Below are positions 49,979 to 58,980 of a DNA stretch of 64,000 nt, one piece after another (positions within the stretch are counted from its first letter, which is position 1; each line of letters begins with the position of its first letter). The DNA is from Acidimicrobiales bacterium (GTDB lineage Bacteria; Actinomycetota; Acidimicrobiia; Acidimicrobiales; Aldehydirespiratoraceae): positions 744,001 through 808,000 of the forward strand of contig JAWKIR010000003.1 in assembly GCA_041394245.1 (NCBI GenBank), written 5' to 3'. Both the position numbers and the translations under genes were made by a program. A model generated the notes under the pieces. It was not told where the DNA came from. It searched no databases and was given only the letters and a program-made list of their open reading frames with translations.

Positions 49979-50524
49979 TTGGGGCGGAGCCGAACTCACG
50001 AAGAGCGTGGTGCGATAGTGGCGTAGTTCGTCGAGGCTTTCCCGGATGTCGTCGAGTGCACGATGACCGGCGGCCTTCTTCGGTGCCGACGCGAACGCCT
50101 CGGGATGCCAACGCCGGGCGAGTTCCTTGAGCGTCGACACGTCGACCGAGCGATAGTGCAGGAACTCCTCGATCTCGGGCAACTGGGTCGCGAGGAAGCG
50201 CCGGTCGGTGCCGATCGAGTTGCCGCACAGCGGGACCGATCGTGCCTCCGGAATGTGTTCGCGCAGAAACGCCATGGTCTGGCGCCCGGCCTCCTCGAGG
50301 CTGAGCGGCGAGGTCGTGATCTTCTCGAGCAGCCCGCTGCGTGTGTGCATGTTGGTGACGAAGTCGTCCATCTCGGCGAGTTGATCGGCCGTGGCGTGCA
50401 CGATCAGGTCGGGGCCCTCGGCGATCACTTCGAGGTCGTCGTCGGTCAGGAGGGTGGCGATCTCGACGATCGTGTGACGTGCAGGGTCGAGACCGGTCAT
50501 CTCGAGATCCATCCAGGCGAGCAT
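49976..50524 (-). CDS. orn: oligoribonuclease
   Basis: A 182-residue DEDDh 3'-5' exonuclease that degrades 2-5-nt RNAs and pGpG. Acidic residues are in WMDLEMTGLD (residues 5-14), CGNSIGTDRRFL and HRALDDIRESLDEL. LHYRSVDVSTLKELARRWHP also fits Orn. Full length. The ATG has a TACCCT box 6 nt upstream. Divergent from dut. Confidence 0.95.
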   Translation of the reverse strand: MLAWMDLEMTGLDPARHTIVEIATLLTDDDLEVIAEGPDLIVHATADQLAEMDDFVTNMHTRSGLLEKITTSPLSLEEAGRQTMAFLREHIPEARSVPLCGNSIGTDRRFLATQLPEIEEFLHYRSVDVSTLKELARRWHPEAFASAPKKAAGHRALDDIRESLDELRHYRTTLFVSSAPPQ

Positions 50525-50530
50525 CGGGCC

Positions 50531-50536
50531 AGGGTA
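50531..50536 (-). promoter_or_regulatory. -10 box of leaderless orn promoter
   Basis: TACCCT on the minus strand, 6 nt before the orn ATG. Confidence 0.5.
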
Positions 50537-50547
50537 GACGGGCTGGG

Positions 50548-50553
50548 TAGGGT
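50548..50553 (+). promoter_or_regulatory. -10 box of leaderless dut promoter
   Basis: TAGGGT, 6 nt before the dut GTG. Divergent from the orn box, 11 bp apart. Confidence 0.5.
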
Positions 50554-50559
50554 CGGGTC

Positions 50560-50997
50560 GTGATTGATCTTCCCGTGCTGCGCCTCGATCCCGAACTCCC
50601 CCTACCGGCCTACGCGAAAGTCGGCGATGCGGGGGTCGACCTCGTCGCCCGTGAGAACGTCATCCTCGAGCCCCGTGGTGGACGAGCGCTGGTTCCGACC
50701 GGCATCGCGATCGCGCTGCCCGACGGCTACGCCGGCTTCGTGCAACCCCGCAGCGGGCTGGCCCTCTCCCATGGAGTGACGGTCCTCAACACTCCCGGTC
50801 TGGTCGACAGCGGTTATCGCGGCGAGCTCAAGGTGTGCCTCGTCAATCTCGATCCCGACGAGCCGTTCGAGGTCGTCCGCGGGGAACGGATCGCCCAGCT
50901 GGTGGTGCAGGCCGTCGAGCATGTCCGGTTCATGGAGGTCGACGTGCTCGACGAGACCGACCGCGGCGACACGGGGTTCGGGTCGAGCGGGCGCTGA
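50560..50997 (+). CDS. dut: dUTP diphosphatase
   Basis: A 145-residue trimeric dUTPase, converting dUTP to dUMP and keeping uracil out of DNA. All five motifs are present: DAGVDL, PRSGLA, GLVDSGYRGEL with the catalytic Asp, RGERIAQLV, and the C-terminal RGDTGFGSSGR. GTG start. Confidence 0.96.
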   Translation: MIDLPVLRLDPELPLPAYAKVGDAGVDLVARENVILEPRGGRALVPTGIAIALPDGYAGFVQPRSGLALSHGVTVLNTPGLVDSGYRGELKVCLVNLDPDEPFEVVRGERIAQLVVQAVEHVRFMEVDVLDETDRGDTGFGSSGR

Positions 50998-51003
50998 ACG
51001 CCG

Positions 51004-51405
51004 CTACTCGTCGGGCTCGTCGGCCCGGTCGGCCGGCGTCTTGCGCAATCGCAGCCAGCCTCGCGCCGGGTCGACGTCGTAGTCGTCGACGAGCTCGCTC
51101 GCGATCGCATCGAAGCGGTGGACGGCCGCTTCTCCGACCTGGTGCCCGCCGTCTCGCGTCGCTTCCAGCTCGAAGCGGCCCTCCGTGAGCTTGAACACGA
51201 TGTCGATGTCGGCGTCGGCGTCCTCGTCGAGACCATCGAGAAGCACGATCATCGCCTCGTCGATGGCGAGCCGGAGATCATCGATCTCCCCGAATCCCAT
51301 GCCCTGGCGGATCGCGAGCGAGGCAGCGCCGACCCGGACGATTCTCGCGTAGGGCGCCCGTGCGGGCACCCGGAGCAGGATCTCGCTCGCATCGGTCTCG
51401 GACAC
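51004..51405 (-). CDS. small protein resembling an anti-sigma (RsbW-type) ATPase fold
   Basis: A 133-residue protein with the general layout of RsbW-like HATPases: a first strand (LLRVPARAPYARIVRVGAASLA) and an acidic helix (IDDLRLAIDEAMIVLL) in the place of the N box. The usual Asn is absent from the helix and I see no Gly-rich ATP lid. It may be a degenerate, non-ATP-binding member, or simply unrelated. GTG start. The box before it is CAGACT, 6 nt upstream. Convergent with dut, divergent from the DUF4031 gene. Confidence 0.5.
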   Translation of the reverse strand: MSETDASEILLRVPARAPYARIVRVGAASLAIRQGMGFGEIDDLRLAIDEAMIVLLDGLDEDADADIDIVFKLTEGRFELEATRDGGHQVGEAAVHRFDAIASELVDDYDVDPARGWLRLRKTPADRADEPDE

Positions 51406-51411
51406 GGCCCG

Positions 51412-51417
51412 AGTCTG
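51412..51417 (-). promoter_or_regulatory. possible -10 box of the RsbW-like gene
   Basis: CAGACT on the minus strand, 6 nt before the GTG at 51405. Only the A and final T of TANNNT are matched. Confidence 0.3.
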
Positions 51418-51454
51418 GCACGGCGGCGGGCCGAGAGCCGACCGCGCCGGCCGC

Positions 51455-51460
51455 TAGCGT
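51455..51460 (+). promoter_or_regulatory. -10 box of leaderless DUF4031 promoter
   Basis: TAGCGT, 6 nt before the GTG at 51467. Confidence 0.5.
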
Positions 51461-51466
51461 CGATCC

Positions 51467-51982
51467 GTGGCTGTGCTGGTGGACGACGCTCGGTGGGAAT
51501 GGCGCGGCGGGCGCTGGGCCCATCTCGTCAGCGACCGGTCCTACGACGAGCTGCACGACTTCGCTCGTCGTCTCGGGGTGCGTCGGCTCGGGTTCCAGGG
51601 TGACCACTACGACGTCCACGAGGTGGATCGCGACCGGGCGCTCGCACTCGGCGCCGAACTCGTCGACAGCCGGGACCTGGTGCGTCGACTGCGTCGGGCG
51701 GGGTTGCGCAATCGTGCCGACAAGCCGATGTGGCAGCGAGTCGGTACGTGGCCATCGGGTGTCGCGGTGATGGCCGACGTCGTCGGAGAGTTGCTGGTCC
51801 GCGTCGACCGCCTCGAGATCGACACGACCCTCGCCGATGTCGGTCTCTTCGTCGACGCGCGGCAGCGGGTGTTGCTGTGTGATCTCCCGGCGACGGTGGC
51901 CGTCCCAGGGCCGGCCGAGCCCCACGCGACGGGCCGTCGAGCCGACGGTACGTGGAGTGTGGAGCTCTTCCATCCGGCTTGA
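51467..51982 (+). CDS. DUF4031 family protein
   Basis: A 171-residue protein. The first 90 residues are the DUF4031 domain, with VLVDDARWEWRGGRWAHLVSD, then SYDELHDFARRLG, then FQGDHYDVHE, a pattern of conserved Trp, His and Asp that suggests an enzyme whose activity is not known. The remaining 80 residues are unassigned, rich in Val and Arg. It precedes lysC by 30 bp, which has its own promoter. Confidence 0.8.
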   Translation: MAVLVDDARWEWRGGRWAHLVSDRSYDELHDFARRLGVRRLGFQGDHYDVHEVDRDRALALGAELVDSRDLVRRLRRAGLRNRADKPMWQRVGTWPSGVAVMADVVGELLVRVDRLEIDTTLADVGLFVDARQRVLLCDLPATVAVPGPAEPHATGRRADGTWSVELFHPA

Positions 51983-51999
51983 GTGCGGCGCCGGGCCGG

Positions 52000-52005
52000 T
52001 AGCCT
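52000..52005 (+). promoter_or_regulatory. -10 box of leaderless lysC promoter
   Basis: TAGCCT, 7 nt before the GTG at 52013. Confidence 0.5.
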
Positions 52006-52012
52006 TTTGGCC

Positions 52013-53248
52013 GTGGCTCTCTACGTGCAGAAGTTCGGCGGCACCTCCGTCGGAGACCCCGATCGCATCCGGGAAGTGGCCGATCATGTCGCCCGTTGCC
52101 GCAAGAAGGGCGATCAGGTCGTGCTCGTCGTGTCGGCCATGGGCAAGGAGACCGACGAACTGCTGCGGCTCGCCGACCAGGTCTCGACCACCAAACCCGG
52201 CCGGGAGATGGACATGCTCATCACGGGCGGAGAGCGCAAGGCCTGCGCACTGGTCTCGATGGCGTTGCACGACAAGGGGATCGAGAGCGACTCGTTCACC
52301 GGCAGTCAGGCGGGCTTCCTGACCGACAGCACGCACCGCAACGCGAAGATCCTCGACGTCAACCCCTACCGGGTCCGCGAAGCGCTCGATGCCGGCCGGG
52401 TGCCCGTGGTCGGCGGTTCGCAGGGCGTGTCCACCGAGCACGACGTCACCTTCTTCGGTCGTGGTGGATCCGACACGACGGCGGTTGCCCTCGCCCATGC
52501 GCTCGGCGCCGATGCCTGCGAGCTCTACACCGACGTCCCCGGTGTGTTCACCACCGATCCCCGTGTGGTCGCCAACGCCCGGAAGATGGACCACATCTCA
52601 TTCGACGAACTGCTCGAGATGACCGCCACCGGTTGTCCGAAACCGGCCATGCGGTCGGTCGAGCTCGCCCGTTCTCACGGTGTCGCCCTGCATGTCCGCA
52701 GCGCGTTCTCGTGGATTCCGGGAACCTGGGTCACCGAGGAGGCCACCATGGAACGCGCCATCATCTCTGCGGTCACGCACGACACCTCGGAGGCCAAGAT
52801 GACGGTCTCGGGGGTGAGCGACCGGCCCGGCGTGGCGGCCCTGCTGTTTCGCACCCTGTCCGATGCCGAGGTCAACGTCGACATGATCGTGCAGAACGTG
52901 TCGGCCGAAGGACGCACCGACATCAGCTTCACGTTGCCGCACGAGCAGGTCGGCGCCGCGCAGCCCGCCATCGCCGCGATCACGGGCGAGCTCGGTTCCC
53001 ACGCGGTGCTGATCGACGACGACATCGCCCGGGTCAGTCTCATCGGCGCCGGGATGCAGACCAACCCGGGCGTCGCCGCAACCATGTTCGAGACCATGGC
53101 CGACATCGGGATCAACATCGAGATGATCTCGACCTCCGCGATCAGGATCTCGTGCGTTGTCCGCGAGGACATGGCGGAGGACGCCGTCGCCGCGTTGCAC
53201 GAAGCGTTCCAGCTCGACAAGGCGCCCGAGGACCGCGACGACCCCTGA
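52013..53248 (+). CDS. lysC: aspartate kinase
   Basis: A 411-residue enzyme phosphorylating aspartate, the first step to Lys, Met, Thr and diaminopimelate. The kinase domain starts YVQKFGGTSVGDPDRI and contains GRGGSDTTAVALA and YTDVPGVFTTDPR. Two C-terminal ACT domains (about 265-400) provide feedback control. The GTG start at 52013 is supported by the homologous N-terminus and a box 7 nt upstream; the 10-codon extension is rejected. An internal start for a beta subunit, as in corynebacteria, is possible. Confidence 0.95.
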   Translation: MALYVQKFGGTSVGDPDRIREVADHVARCRKKGDQVVLVVSAMGKETDELLRLADQVSTTKPGREMDMLITGGERKACALVSMALHDKGIESDSFTGSQAGFLTDSTHRNAKILDVNPYRVREALDAGRVPVVGGSQGVSTEHDVTFFGRGGSDTTAVALAHALGADACELYTDVPGVFTTDPRVVANARKMDHISFDELLEMTATGCPKPAMRSVELARSHGVALHVRSAFSWIPGTWVTEEATMERAIISAVTHDTSEAKMTVSGVSDRPGVAALLFRTLSDAEVNVDMIVQNVSAEGRTDISFTLPHEQVGAAQPAIAAITGELGSHAVLIDDDIARVSLIGAGMQTNPGVAATMFETMADIGINIEMISTSAIRISCVVREDMAEDAVAALHEAFQLDKAPEDRDDP

Positions 53249-53264
53249 TCCACGACGGTGGGGC

Positions 53265-53270
53265 TACTGT
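53265..53270 (+). promoter_or_regulatory. -10 box of leaderless SDR promoter
   Basis: TACTGT, 8 nt before the ATG at 53279. Confidence 0.45.
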
Positions 53271-53278
53271 CGTCGACC

Positions 53279-54094
53279 ATGGAGCGACCCACCGCACTGG
53301 TCACCGGCGCAAGTCGCGGTCTCGGCAAGGCGATCGCCATCGCCCTCGCCGAGGCCGGCTACGACGTGGCGATCACGGCCCGGACGATGGTCGACGGTGA
53401 ACGGCGACTCGAAGATGACGAGACGATCGTCGTCCCTGGAGGACTCGACACCACGGCGTCGGCGATCGAGGCGGCCGGTGGCCGGGCCGTGCCGCTGTTC
53501 ATGGATCTCCTCGATCGCCCGACCGTCGTGTCCGCCGTTGCCGACGCGCTGGCCGCGTTCGGCCGGATCGACGTCGTCGTCAACAACGCCATCTACCAGG
53601 GGCCCGGGGCGATGGTCGAGTTCCTCGACCTCGACGACGACCAGATCGGCAAGCTCTTCGAAGGCAATGTCTTCGCCCAGATCGCGCTGCTCCACGAGCT
53701 CTTGCCCGCCATGATCGCGGCCGGCGGTGGCACGGTCGTGAACATGATCTCGGCCACCGCCTATGCCACGCCGAAGAACCGGATCGGCAGCGGTGGTTGG
53801 GGGATGGGCTACGCGATGACGAAGGCCGCGTTCGAACGCGTCGCTCCGCTGCTCGAAGTCGAGCACGCAGACGACGGCATCCATGCCTTCAGCGTGGATC
53901 CCGGGCACGTGCCGACCGAACGGCAGGTCGCCGCCGGACGGGCGAAGCAGTACGAAGGCAACTTCACCGCAGGCACACCACAGGCCATCGGTGCCGCCGT
54001 GGCCTGGATCTGCACGAGTCCCGATGCAGCGGAATACCGCGGCCGGATCGTCCCGGCCCAGAAGATCGTGAAGGAACGCGGCCTGCTCGGTTGA
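53279..54094 (+). CDS. short-chain dehydrogenase/reductase
   Basis: A 271-residue SDR unrelated in detail to the one at 289. TGASRGLGKAIA is at residues 9-20 and the catalytic YAMTK near 188. The third motif reads NNAIYQGP, with Ile for the usual Gly, and an insertion of about 20 residues follows the second strand. Substrate unknown. It begins a plus-strand run of hydrolytic and redox enzymes, 44 bp before the lipoprotein hydrolase. Confidence 0.82.
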   Translation: MERPTALVTGASRGLGKAIAIALAEAGYDVAITARTMVDGERRLEDDETIVVPGGLDTTASAIEAAGGRAVPLFMDLLDRPTVVSAVADALAAFGRIDVVVNNAIYQGPGAMVEFLDLDDDQIGKLFEGNVFAQIALLHELLPAMIAAGGGTVVNMISATAYATPKNRIGSGGWGMGYAMTKAAFERVAPLLEVEHADDGIHAFSVDPGHVPTERQVAAGRAKQYEGNFTAGTPQAIGAAVAWICTSPDAAEYRGRIVPAQKIVKERGLLG

Positions 54095-54138
54095 CCCGGC
54101 GGTTGGACAGGCCGCCTCAGGCGGAGTAGCTCCTTGCC

Positions 54139-56196
54139 ATGGTTCGCCGCACGGTTCCCGTCCTGTTGTTGCTCGCGTTGCTGGCTTCGGCCTGTTCCGA
54201 CGATGCGGATCCTGCCACCGACGCAGACCCGGCCGCAGCGGCGGACGACACGACCGACGCCGACACGGGGGTCGACGATGGGTCGGCGGCGGTGGCCGGG
54301 GCGCTCGAGGTGGTGGGCAGGGCGGAGTACGTGACGGGCGGCGACGTCCTCGTCCACTACGACGGCCCGGAGGACGAACCGACGTTCACGGTCGACGGTG
54401 TCGCGCTCGACTCGACCTCCCGGGGGAACGGCTACCACGTGGTCCGAGGACTCGGTCTCGGGGCGTCGACGATCCAGGCGGGCGGCAGTCGTGTCGATGT
54501 GGTGAACCATCCGATCACCGGGCCGGTGTTCTCCGGTCCGCACCAGGAGCCGTTCTTCTGTGCGCTCGACGTTTACGGGCTCACGCCGACCGGCGACGAC
54601 GACTGTTCGGCCGAAACCTCGGTGCAGTTCGGCTACGTCGGCGACGACGGGTTCGTCGAGACCGACGACGTCCCGGACGGCATCACGCCGATCCGGCTCG
54701 AGACGGGCACGATCAATCGGGGGATCTACTCGATCGCGGTGGCCGATCCCTCGTTCGGTGCCGATCCGATTCCCGCCGGGAAACACCTGATCTACCTCTT
54801 CGGTGGGGGCTGCGGCAATGGCCACATCCAGGCGAGCGGGCTGGTGCCGGGCTCGTCGGTTCTCGATGCCGACGCGCTCGAGGCGGGCTACATCCTGGCG
54901 ACCTCCTCGCTCAACGTGTTCCAGGCCCACTGCAACGACGTCCTCTCGGCCGAGACCCTGATGATGACGAGAGAACGGGTGGAGGAACTGGCCGGTCCGA
55001 TCGGCCTCACCATCGGTCGAGGAGGCTCGGGCGGCGCCATCCAGCAGTACTCGATCGTGCAGAACTATCCGGGGCTCCTCGATGCGGTGCACGCCAGCGT
55101 GAGCTTCCCCGACAGCGCCACGATCTCCGGCGGGGTCACCGACTGCGGACTCCTGCTCGAGTTCTACGGGAGCGAGGCCGGTGCATCGTTCACCCCCGAA
55201 CAACAGCTGGCGGTCAACGGCCACGGGACGGTGCAGTTCTGCGAGGCGTGGTCGCAGCTGTTCCTCCCCAGCGTCTACGCCGACCGGGGTTGCGACGAGT
55301 CGGTCCCGCTCGCCGAGATCTACGACGCCGACACGAACCCGGACGGCATCCGGTGCACGCTCCAGGACTCGGCCTCGAACCTCTTCGGCGTCGACGAGAA
55401 CGGCTTCGGGCGGCGGCCGCTCGACAACGTCGGCGTGCAGTACGGGCTCGACGCCCTCGAGGCCGGCGTGATCAGCGTCGACCAGTTCCTCGATCTCAAC
55501 GAGGCGATCGGCGGCTACGACATCGACGGCGACATCGTCGCGGAACGGGCCGCTGCCGACCCCGACGTGATCGAGCTGACCTACGCCACCGGCCGGGTGC
55601 TGCGCGGCGACGGTGGTGTTCTCGACGTCCCCATCATCGACGTCGACCTCTACAGCGACTTCGGCTACGACATCCACGACCGCTTCCGGCTGTTCACCAT
55701 CCGGGCCCGGATGGCGAACGACGACGGCAGCCCCGCCGGGAACCGCGTCATCTGGACCCGGAGCGGTTCGGGGCTCCTCACCCTCGTGGGCGGTGGTGAC
55801 GCTCCGCTGGTCGACGAGGGACAGGTCGTTCCCTCCGAGACCGACATCGCCGATCTGCTCGTCGAGTGGGCGTCGACGGGCACCCGACCCGAGGGCGTGG
55901 CCGACGACTGCGTGATCGAGGACGTCCGCATCGTGGGTGACGACGTGTTCGACGACGGTGAGCCGTGCGCCGAGGCCTATCCCTACCACGGCGACCCGCG
56001 TACCGCAGCCGGTCAACCCCTTGCCAACGACATCCTCAAGTGCACCACGAAGACCCCCGAACCCGACGACTACGAGGTCGAGTTCAGTCCGGAACAGTTC
56101 GCCCGTCTGGAGCTCGTCTTCCCCGACGGCGTGTGTGACTACACCGCCGCCGGGGTCGGGCAGGTGCCGCTGCGCGGAACCTGGTTGGAGTACTGA
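54139..56196 (+). CDS. lipoprotein alpha/beta-hydrolase-like protein (DUF6351 type)
   Basis: A 685-residue exported protein. The signal VPVLLLLALLASAC places the lipidated Cys at about residue 19; a 40-residue acidic linker follows. The body resembles the DUF6351 family, with PFFCALDVYGL and a tail to the conserved Cys pairs. GRGGSGGAIQQYS fits a G-x-S-x-G nucleophile elbow, near residue 295. Likely a cell-surface esterase or depolymerase; substrate unknown. Nearest -10-like box is TAGCTC. It is followed within one base by a serine hydrolase. Confidence 0.65.
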   Translation: MVRRTVPVLLLLALLASACSDDADPATDADPAAAADDTTDADTGVDDGSAAVAGALEVVGRAEYVTGGDVLVHYDGPEDEPTFTVDGVALDSTSRGNGYHVVRGLGLGASTIQAGGSRVDVVNHPITGPVFSGPHQEPFFCALDVYGLTPTGDDDCSAETSVQFGYVGDDGFVETDDVPDGITPIRLETGTINRGIYSIAVADPSFGADPIPAGKHLIYLFGGGCGNGHIQASGLVPGSSVLDADALEAGYILATSSLNVFQAHCNDVLSAETLMMTRERVEELAGPIGLTIGRGGSGGAIQQYSIVQNYPGLLDAVHASVSFPDSATISGGVTDCGLLLEFYGSEAGASFTPEQQLAVNGHGTVQFCEAWSQLFLPSVYADRGCDESVPLAEIYDADTNPDGIRCTLQDSASNLFGVDENGFGRRPLDNVGVQYGLDALEAGVISVDQFLDLNEAIGGYDIDGDIVAERAAADPDVIELTYATGRVLRGDGGVLDVPIIDVDLYSDFGYDIHDRFRLFTIRARMANDDGSPAGNRVIWTRSGSGLLTLVGGGDAPLVDEGQVVPSETDIADLLVEWASTGTRPEGVADDCVIEDVRIVGDDVFDDGEPCAEAYPYHGDPRTAAGQPLANDILKCTTKTPEPDDYEVEFSPEQFARLELVFPDGVCDYTAAGVGQVPLRGTWLEY

Positions 56197-56197
56197 C

Positions 56198-57337
56198 ATG
56201 GTCGAGATCCACGGCCATGTCGACCCGGCGTTCTCGGCGGTACACGACGGGTTCGCCGAGAACTTCGCCCAGGGCGACCTCGGGGCATCGTGCGCGGTCA
56301 TCCACGGCGACGAGCTCGTCGTCGACCTGTGGGGTGGCCACCGAGACGTCGCCGCGACCCTTCCATGGGAACGCGACACGATCGTCAACGTCTGGTCGAC
56401 CACGAAGATGATGGCCGCCCTCTGTGTGTTGGTGCTGCACGATCGTGGTGAACTCTCGGTCGACGACCCCGTCGCCGACCACTGGCCCGAGTTCGCGGTC
56501 GAGGGAAAGCAGGGTGTGCGTGTTCGGCATGTGCTGAGCCACACCGCGGGATTGGCGGGTTATGACCCGCCGATCACCGAGGAGGAGATGTACGACACGG
56601 TCGGCTGCGCGGCCCGGCTGGCCCGCCAGGCGCCCTGGTGGCCGCCCGGCACGGCGTCGGGCTACCACTCGTCCACCCAGGGGCCGCTGCTCGGCGAGAT
56701 CGTCCGTCGGGTCGACGGCCGCTCGTTGGGTGTGTTCTTCCGGGAGGAGATCGCGGGTCCCCTCGGAGCGGACTTCCACATCGGCACCCCCGACTCGGCG
56801 TTCCCACGGATCGCCGAGGTCCGGACCGACGAGATCGATGTCAGCGTCGCCGTGGGCGACTCGATCGCGGCGCGGCAGTCCCAGGGCGAACCGTCGCATG
56901 CCTCGATGGTCAACACCGATCGGTGGCGTCGCTTCGAGCAGCCGGCGAGCAACGGCCACGGCAACGCCCGCTCGGTGGCCAGGATCGTCTCCTGCCTGGC
57001 GAGAGGCGGTGTGGTCGACGGCCACCGTGTCCTCTCCGAGGCGACGATCGAGCGCTGCTTCGAGGTGCAGGCCGACGGGATCGATCTGGTGCTCGGTATC
57101 CCGGTGAAGTTCGGTATCGGGTTCGGCATGCCGTCGGAGGGCATCCCGATGGGCACCAACGACCGCACCCTGCTGTGGGCCGGCTGGGGCGGCTCGATGG
57201 CGGTGGTCGACGTCGAGCACGGGCTCACCGCCGTCTACGTGATGAACCGCATGCAGGACGGCGCCACCGGCGGCATCCGCTCGGCCCGGGTGATCTTCGC
57301 CGCCCACGAGAGCGCGCGGCGTATCCGGGACGCGTGA
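56198..57337 (+). CDS. serine hydrolase, class C beta-lactamase/esterase family
   Basis: A 379-residue member of the beta-lactamase-related esterase family. The nucleophile motif SxxK is WSTTKMMA, with Ser near residue 66. The second motif reads YHSSTQG, so Tyr-x-Ser replaces YxN, as in EstB-type esterases rather than true beta-lactamases. WGGSMAVV near the end provides the third (HxG-like) motif. No signal peptide, so it acts in the cytosol, probably on ester substrates. It starts one base after the lipoprotein stop and is co-expressed with it. Confidence 0.8.
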   Translation: MVEIHGHVDPAFSAVHDGFAENFAQGDLGASCAVIHGDELVVDLWGGHRDVAATLPWERDTIVNVWSTTKMMAALCVLVLHDRGELSVDDPVADHWPEFAVEGKQGVRVRHVLSHTAGLAGYDPPITEEEMYDTVGCAARLARQAPWWPPGTASGYHSSTQGPLLGEIVRRVDGRSLGVFFREEIAGPLGADFHIGTPDSAFPRIAEVRTDEIDVSVAVGDSIAARQSQGEPSHASMVNTDRWRRFEQPASNGHGNARSVARIVSCLARGGVVDGHRVLSEATIERCFEVQADGIDLVLGIPVKFGIGFGMPSEGIPMGTNDRTLLWAGWGGSMAVVDVEHGLTAVYVMNRMQDGATGGIRSARVIFAAHESARRIRDA

Positions 57338-57349
57338 CCGGTCCGCTGC

Positions 57350-58372
57350 TCAGATGTTGGTCAGGGGGTGGCCGGCATCGACGAGACCCCGGGACGGAAG
57401 GTCCAGGGAGGGGGTCGACGTCTGCTGCCAGAACGGCGGTTCGTTGTACCCCAGTGCGGCCGCTGCGCCCTCGTCGGTGACCCGCCGCTGCTCCCGCTTG
57501 CGCAGGACTCCGGCGAAGGACGTGAGCCCGATCCCGACGATGCCGCTGAGCACGGCGGGTGCGAGCAGCTTCAGGCTCACCGATCGGACGGCGATCTCGG
57601 CCGACCGATAGCCGGTCAGTTCGCCGATCAGGTAGGGCAGGGCGACCGCGGCGATGGCGCAGATGAGCCCGAAGCCGACGACCCAGCGGCCGATCCATCC
57701 GGCCAGCGGATGGCGTCGGGGATGAAGGGCGAGCCCGATGGGAACGAGCAGCGAGGCGAGCAACGAGGCGCGCAGGGTCCGGGCGGCGAGATCGGCGGCA
57801 GTGGTGAAGTCGGGAAGGGTGTCGCCGTCGATGGTCCACAGCATCGCGTCGGCCGGGATGATCGACGCCAGACGCGGCGAGTTCGCCTCGATGACGGCGC
57901 GGACCGCAGTGCTCAGTGCGGTGAGATCCACCACATCCGGATCGTGCTCGACCGTCACCCGGGAGTGGATCTCGGCGGCGACGGCATGGAGTTCGGCCCG
58001 TACGAGTTCGTCGTCGAGGACGAGCCCCGAGACGCGGTTGGCCTCCTCGGTCACGTCCAGGCCGTAGGCGGCGGCGACGGCGGCCAGGTCGTCGCCGACG
58101 AGTCCGTTCTCGATCCCCACGGCCAACTCGGCCTGGATCTCTTCGCGGGCGAGCGGATCGTCGAGCATCGAATCGAACGCCCGTAGCGACGGCTCGGCGT
58201 CGATCACGAGGAGCCGGAGACCGATGATCACGGCGGTGATCGTGACGGCAACCACACCGATGCCCACGAGGAGCGCGGCTCCGCGCGCACGGATCCCGGC
58301 CGGCGACTTGGTCGGGACGCGCGACGCCCGGATGGGGGCGTCGAGATAGACGCTGCCGGTGCGCTGCTGCAT
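57350..58372 (-). CDS. polytopic membrane protein of unknown function
   Basis: A 340-residue membrane protein. Helix 1 (AALLVGIGVVAVTITAVIIG) is at about 32-51. An outside domain of 150 residues is helical with LDDELVRAELHAVAAEIH-like segments. A cluster of three helices follows, including GFGLICAIAAVALPYLI and LLAPAVLSGIVGIGLTSF, then a cytosolic tail. GGAGGTGG lies 7 nt before the ATG at 58372, which decided the start. Homology unknown to me. Convergent with the serine hydrolase. Confidence 0.7.
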   Translation of the reverse strand: MQQRTGSVYLDAPIRASRVPTKSPAGIRARGAALLVGIGVVAVTITAVIIGLRLLVIDAEPSLRAFDSMLDDPLAREEIQAELAVGIENGLVGDDLAAVAAAYGLDVTEEANRVSGLVLDDELVRAELHAVAAEIHSRVTVEHDPDVVDLTALSTAVRAVIEANSPRLASIIPADAMLWTIDGDTLPDFTTAADLAARTLRASLLASLLVPIGLALHPRRHPLAGWIGRWVVGFGLICAIAAVALPYLIGELTGYRSAEIAVRSVSLKLLAPAVLSGIVGIGLTSFAGVLRKREQRRVTDEGAAAALGYNEPPFWQQTSTPSLDLPSRGLVDAGHPLTNI

Positions 58373-58598
58373 CGATCCACCTCCGATCCGTTCGCGTGTG
58401 CGGGTGGCGGGTTGATCCGCACGCTCGCCGGTCACCCGTGTCTTCGGAACACAATCGCCGCGGGTGTAGAGGAACCTCGCCGACGGTGGGGAGTCGATCG
58501 GCCCATCTTCTCCGCGAGCTGGGTCGAACGGCCCACGCCGGATGCGCGAGACTCGCGTCCGGGCCATCCGGCCTTCGACCGACCACGAGGAGTGCAAG

Positions 58599-58964
58599 AT
58601 GACGGCGCAGAACCGAGCGGTGGTGGCGTCCCTGGCCGATGCCTGGGCCGCTCAGGACATCGAGGCGATCATGGGGCACTTCACCGACGACATCGTGTAC
58701 CACAACATGCCGATGGAACCCGCCGAGGGAACCGAGGCGGTACGTGCCGCGATCGAAGGATTCCTCGCGATGGCCGACTCGATCTCCTTCGAGACCCTGC
58801 ACGAGGTGGCGGAGGGCGACGTCGTGCTCAACGAGCGGGTCGACACGTTCGTGATCGCCGGCAACCCGACGCCCATCGAGGTCATGGGCATCTTCGAGCT
58901 GCGAGATGGCAAGATTGCCCGATGGCGCGACTACTTCGACATGGCCGGCCTCACCGGCGGATGA
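58599..58964 (+). CDS. limonene-1,2-epoxide hydrolase family protein
   Basis: A 121-residue single-domain protein of the SnoaL/limonene-epoxide hydrolase fold. The catalytic Asp-Arg-Asp set appears as ERVDTF (Arg and Asp near 80) and WRDYFD near the end, along with HNMPMEPAEG and FELRDGKI. Epoxide hydrolysis is plausible; many family members have other roles. GAGGAG lies about 7 nt before the ATG at 58599. The next gene follows within 16 nt. Confidence 0.8.
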   Translation: MTAQNRAVVASLADAWAAQDIEAIMGHFTDDIVYHNMPMEPAEGTEAVRAAIEGFLAMADSISFETLHEVAEGDVVLNERVDTFVIAGNPTPIEVMGIFELRDGKIARWRDYFDMAGLTGG

Positions 58965-58980
58965 CCCCGGCGGATCGGTG

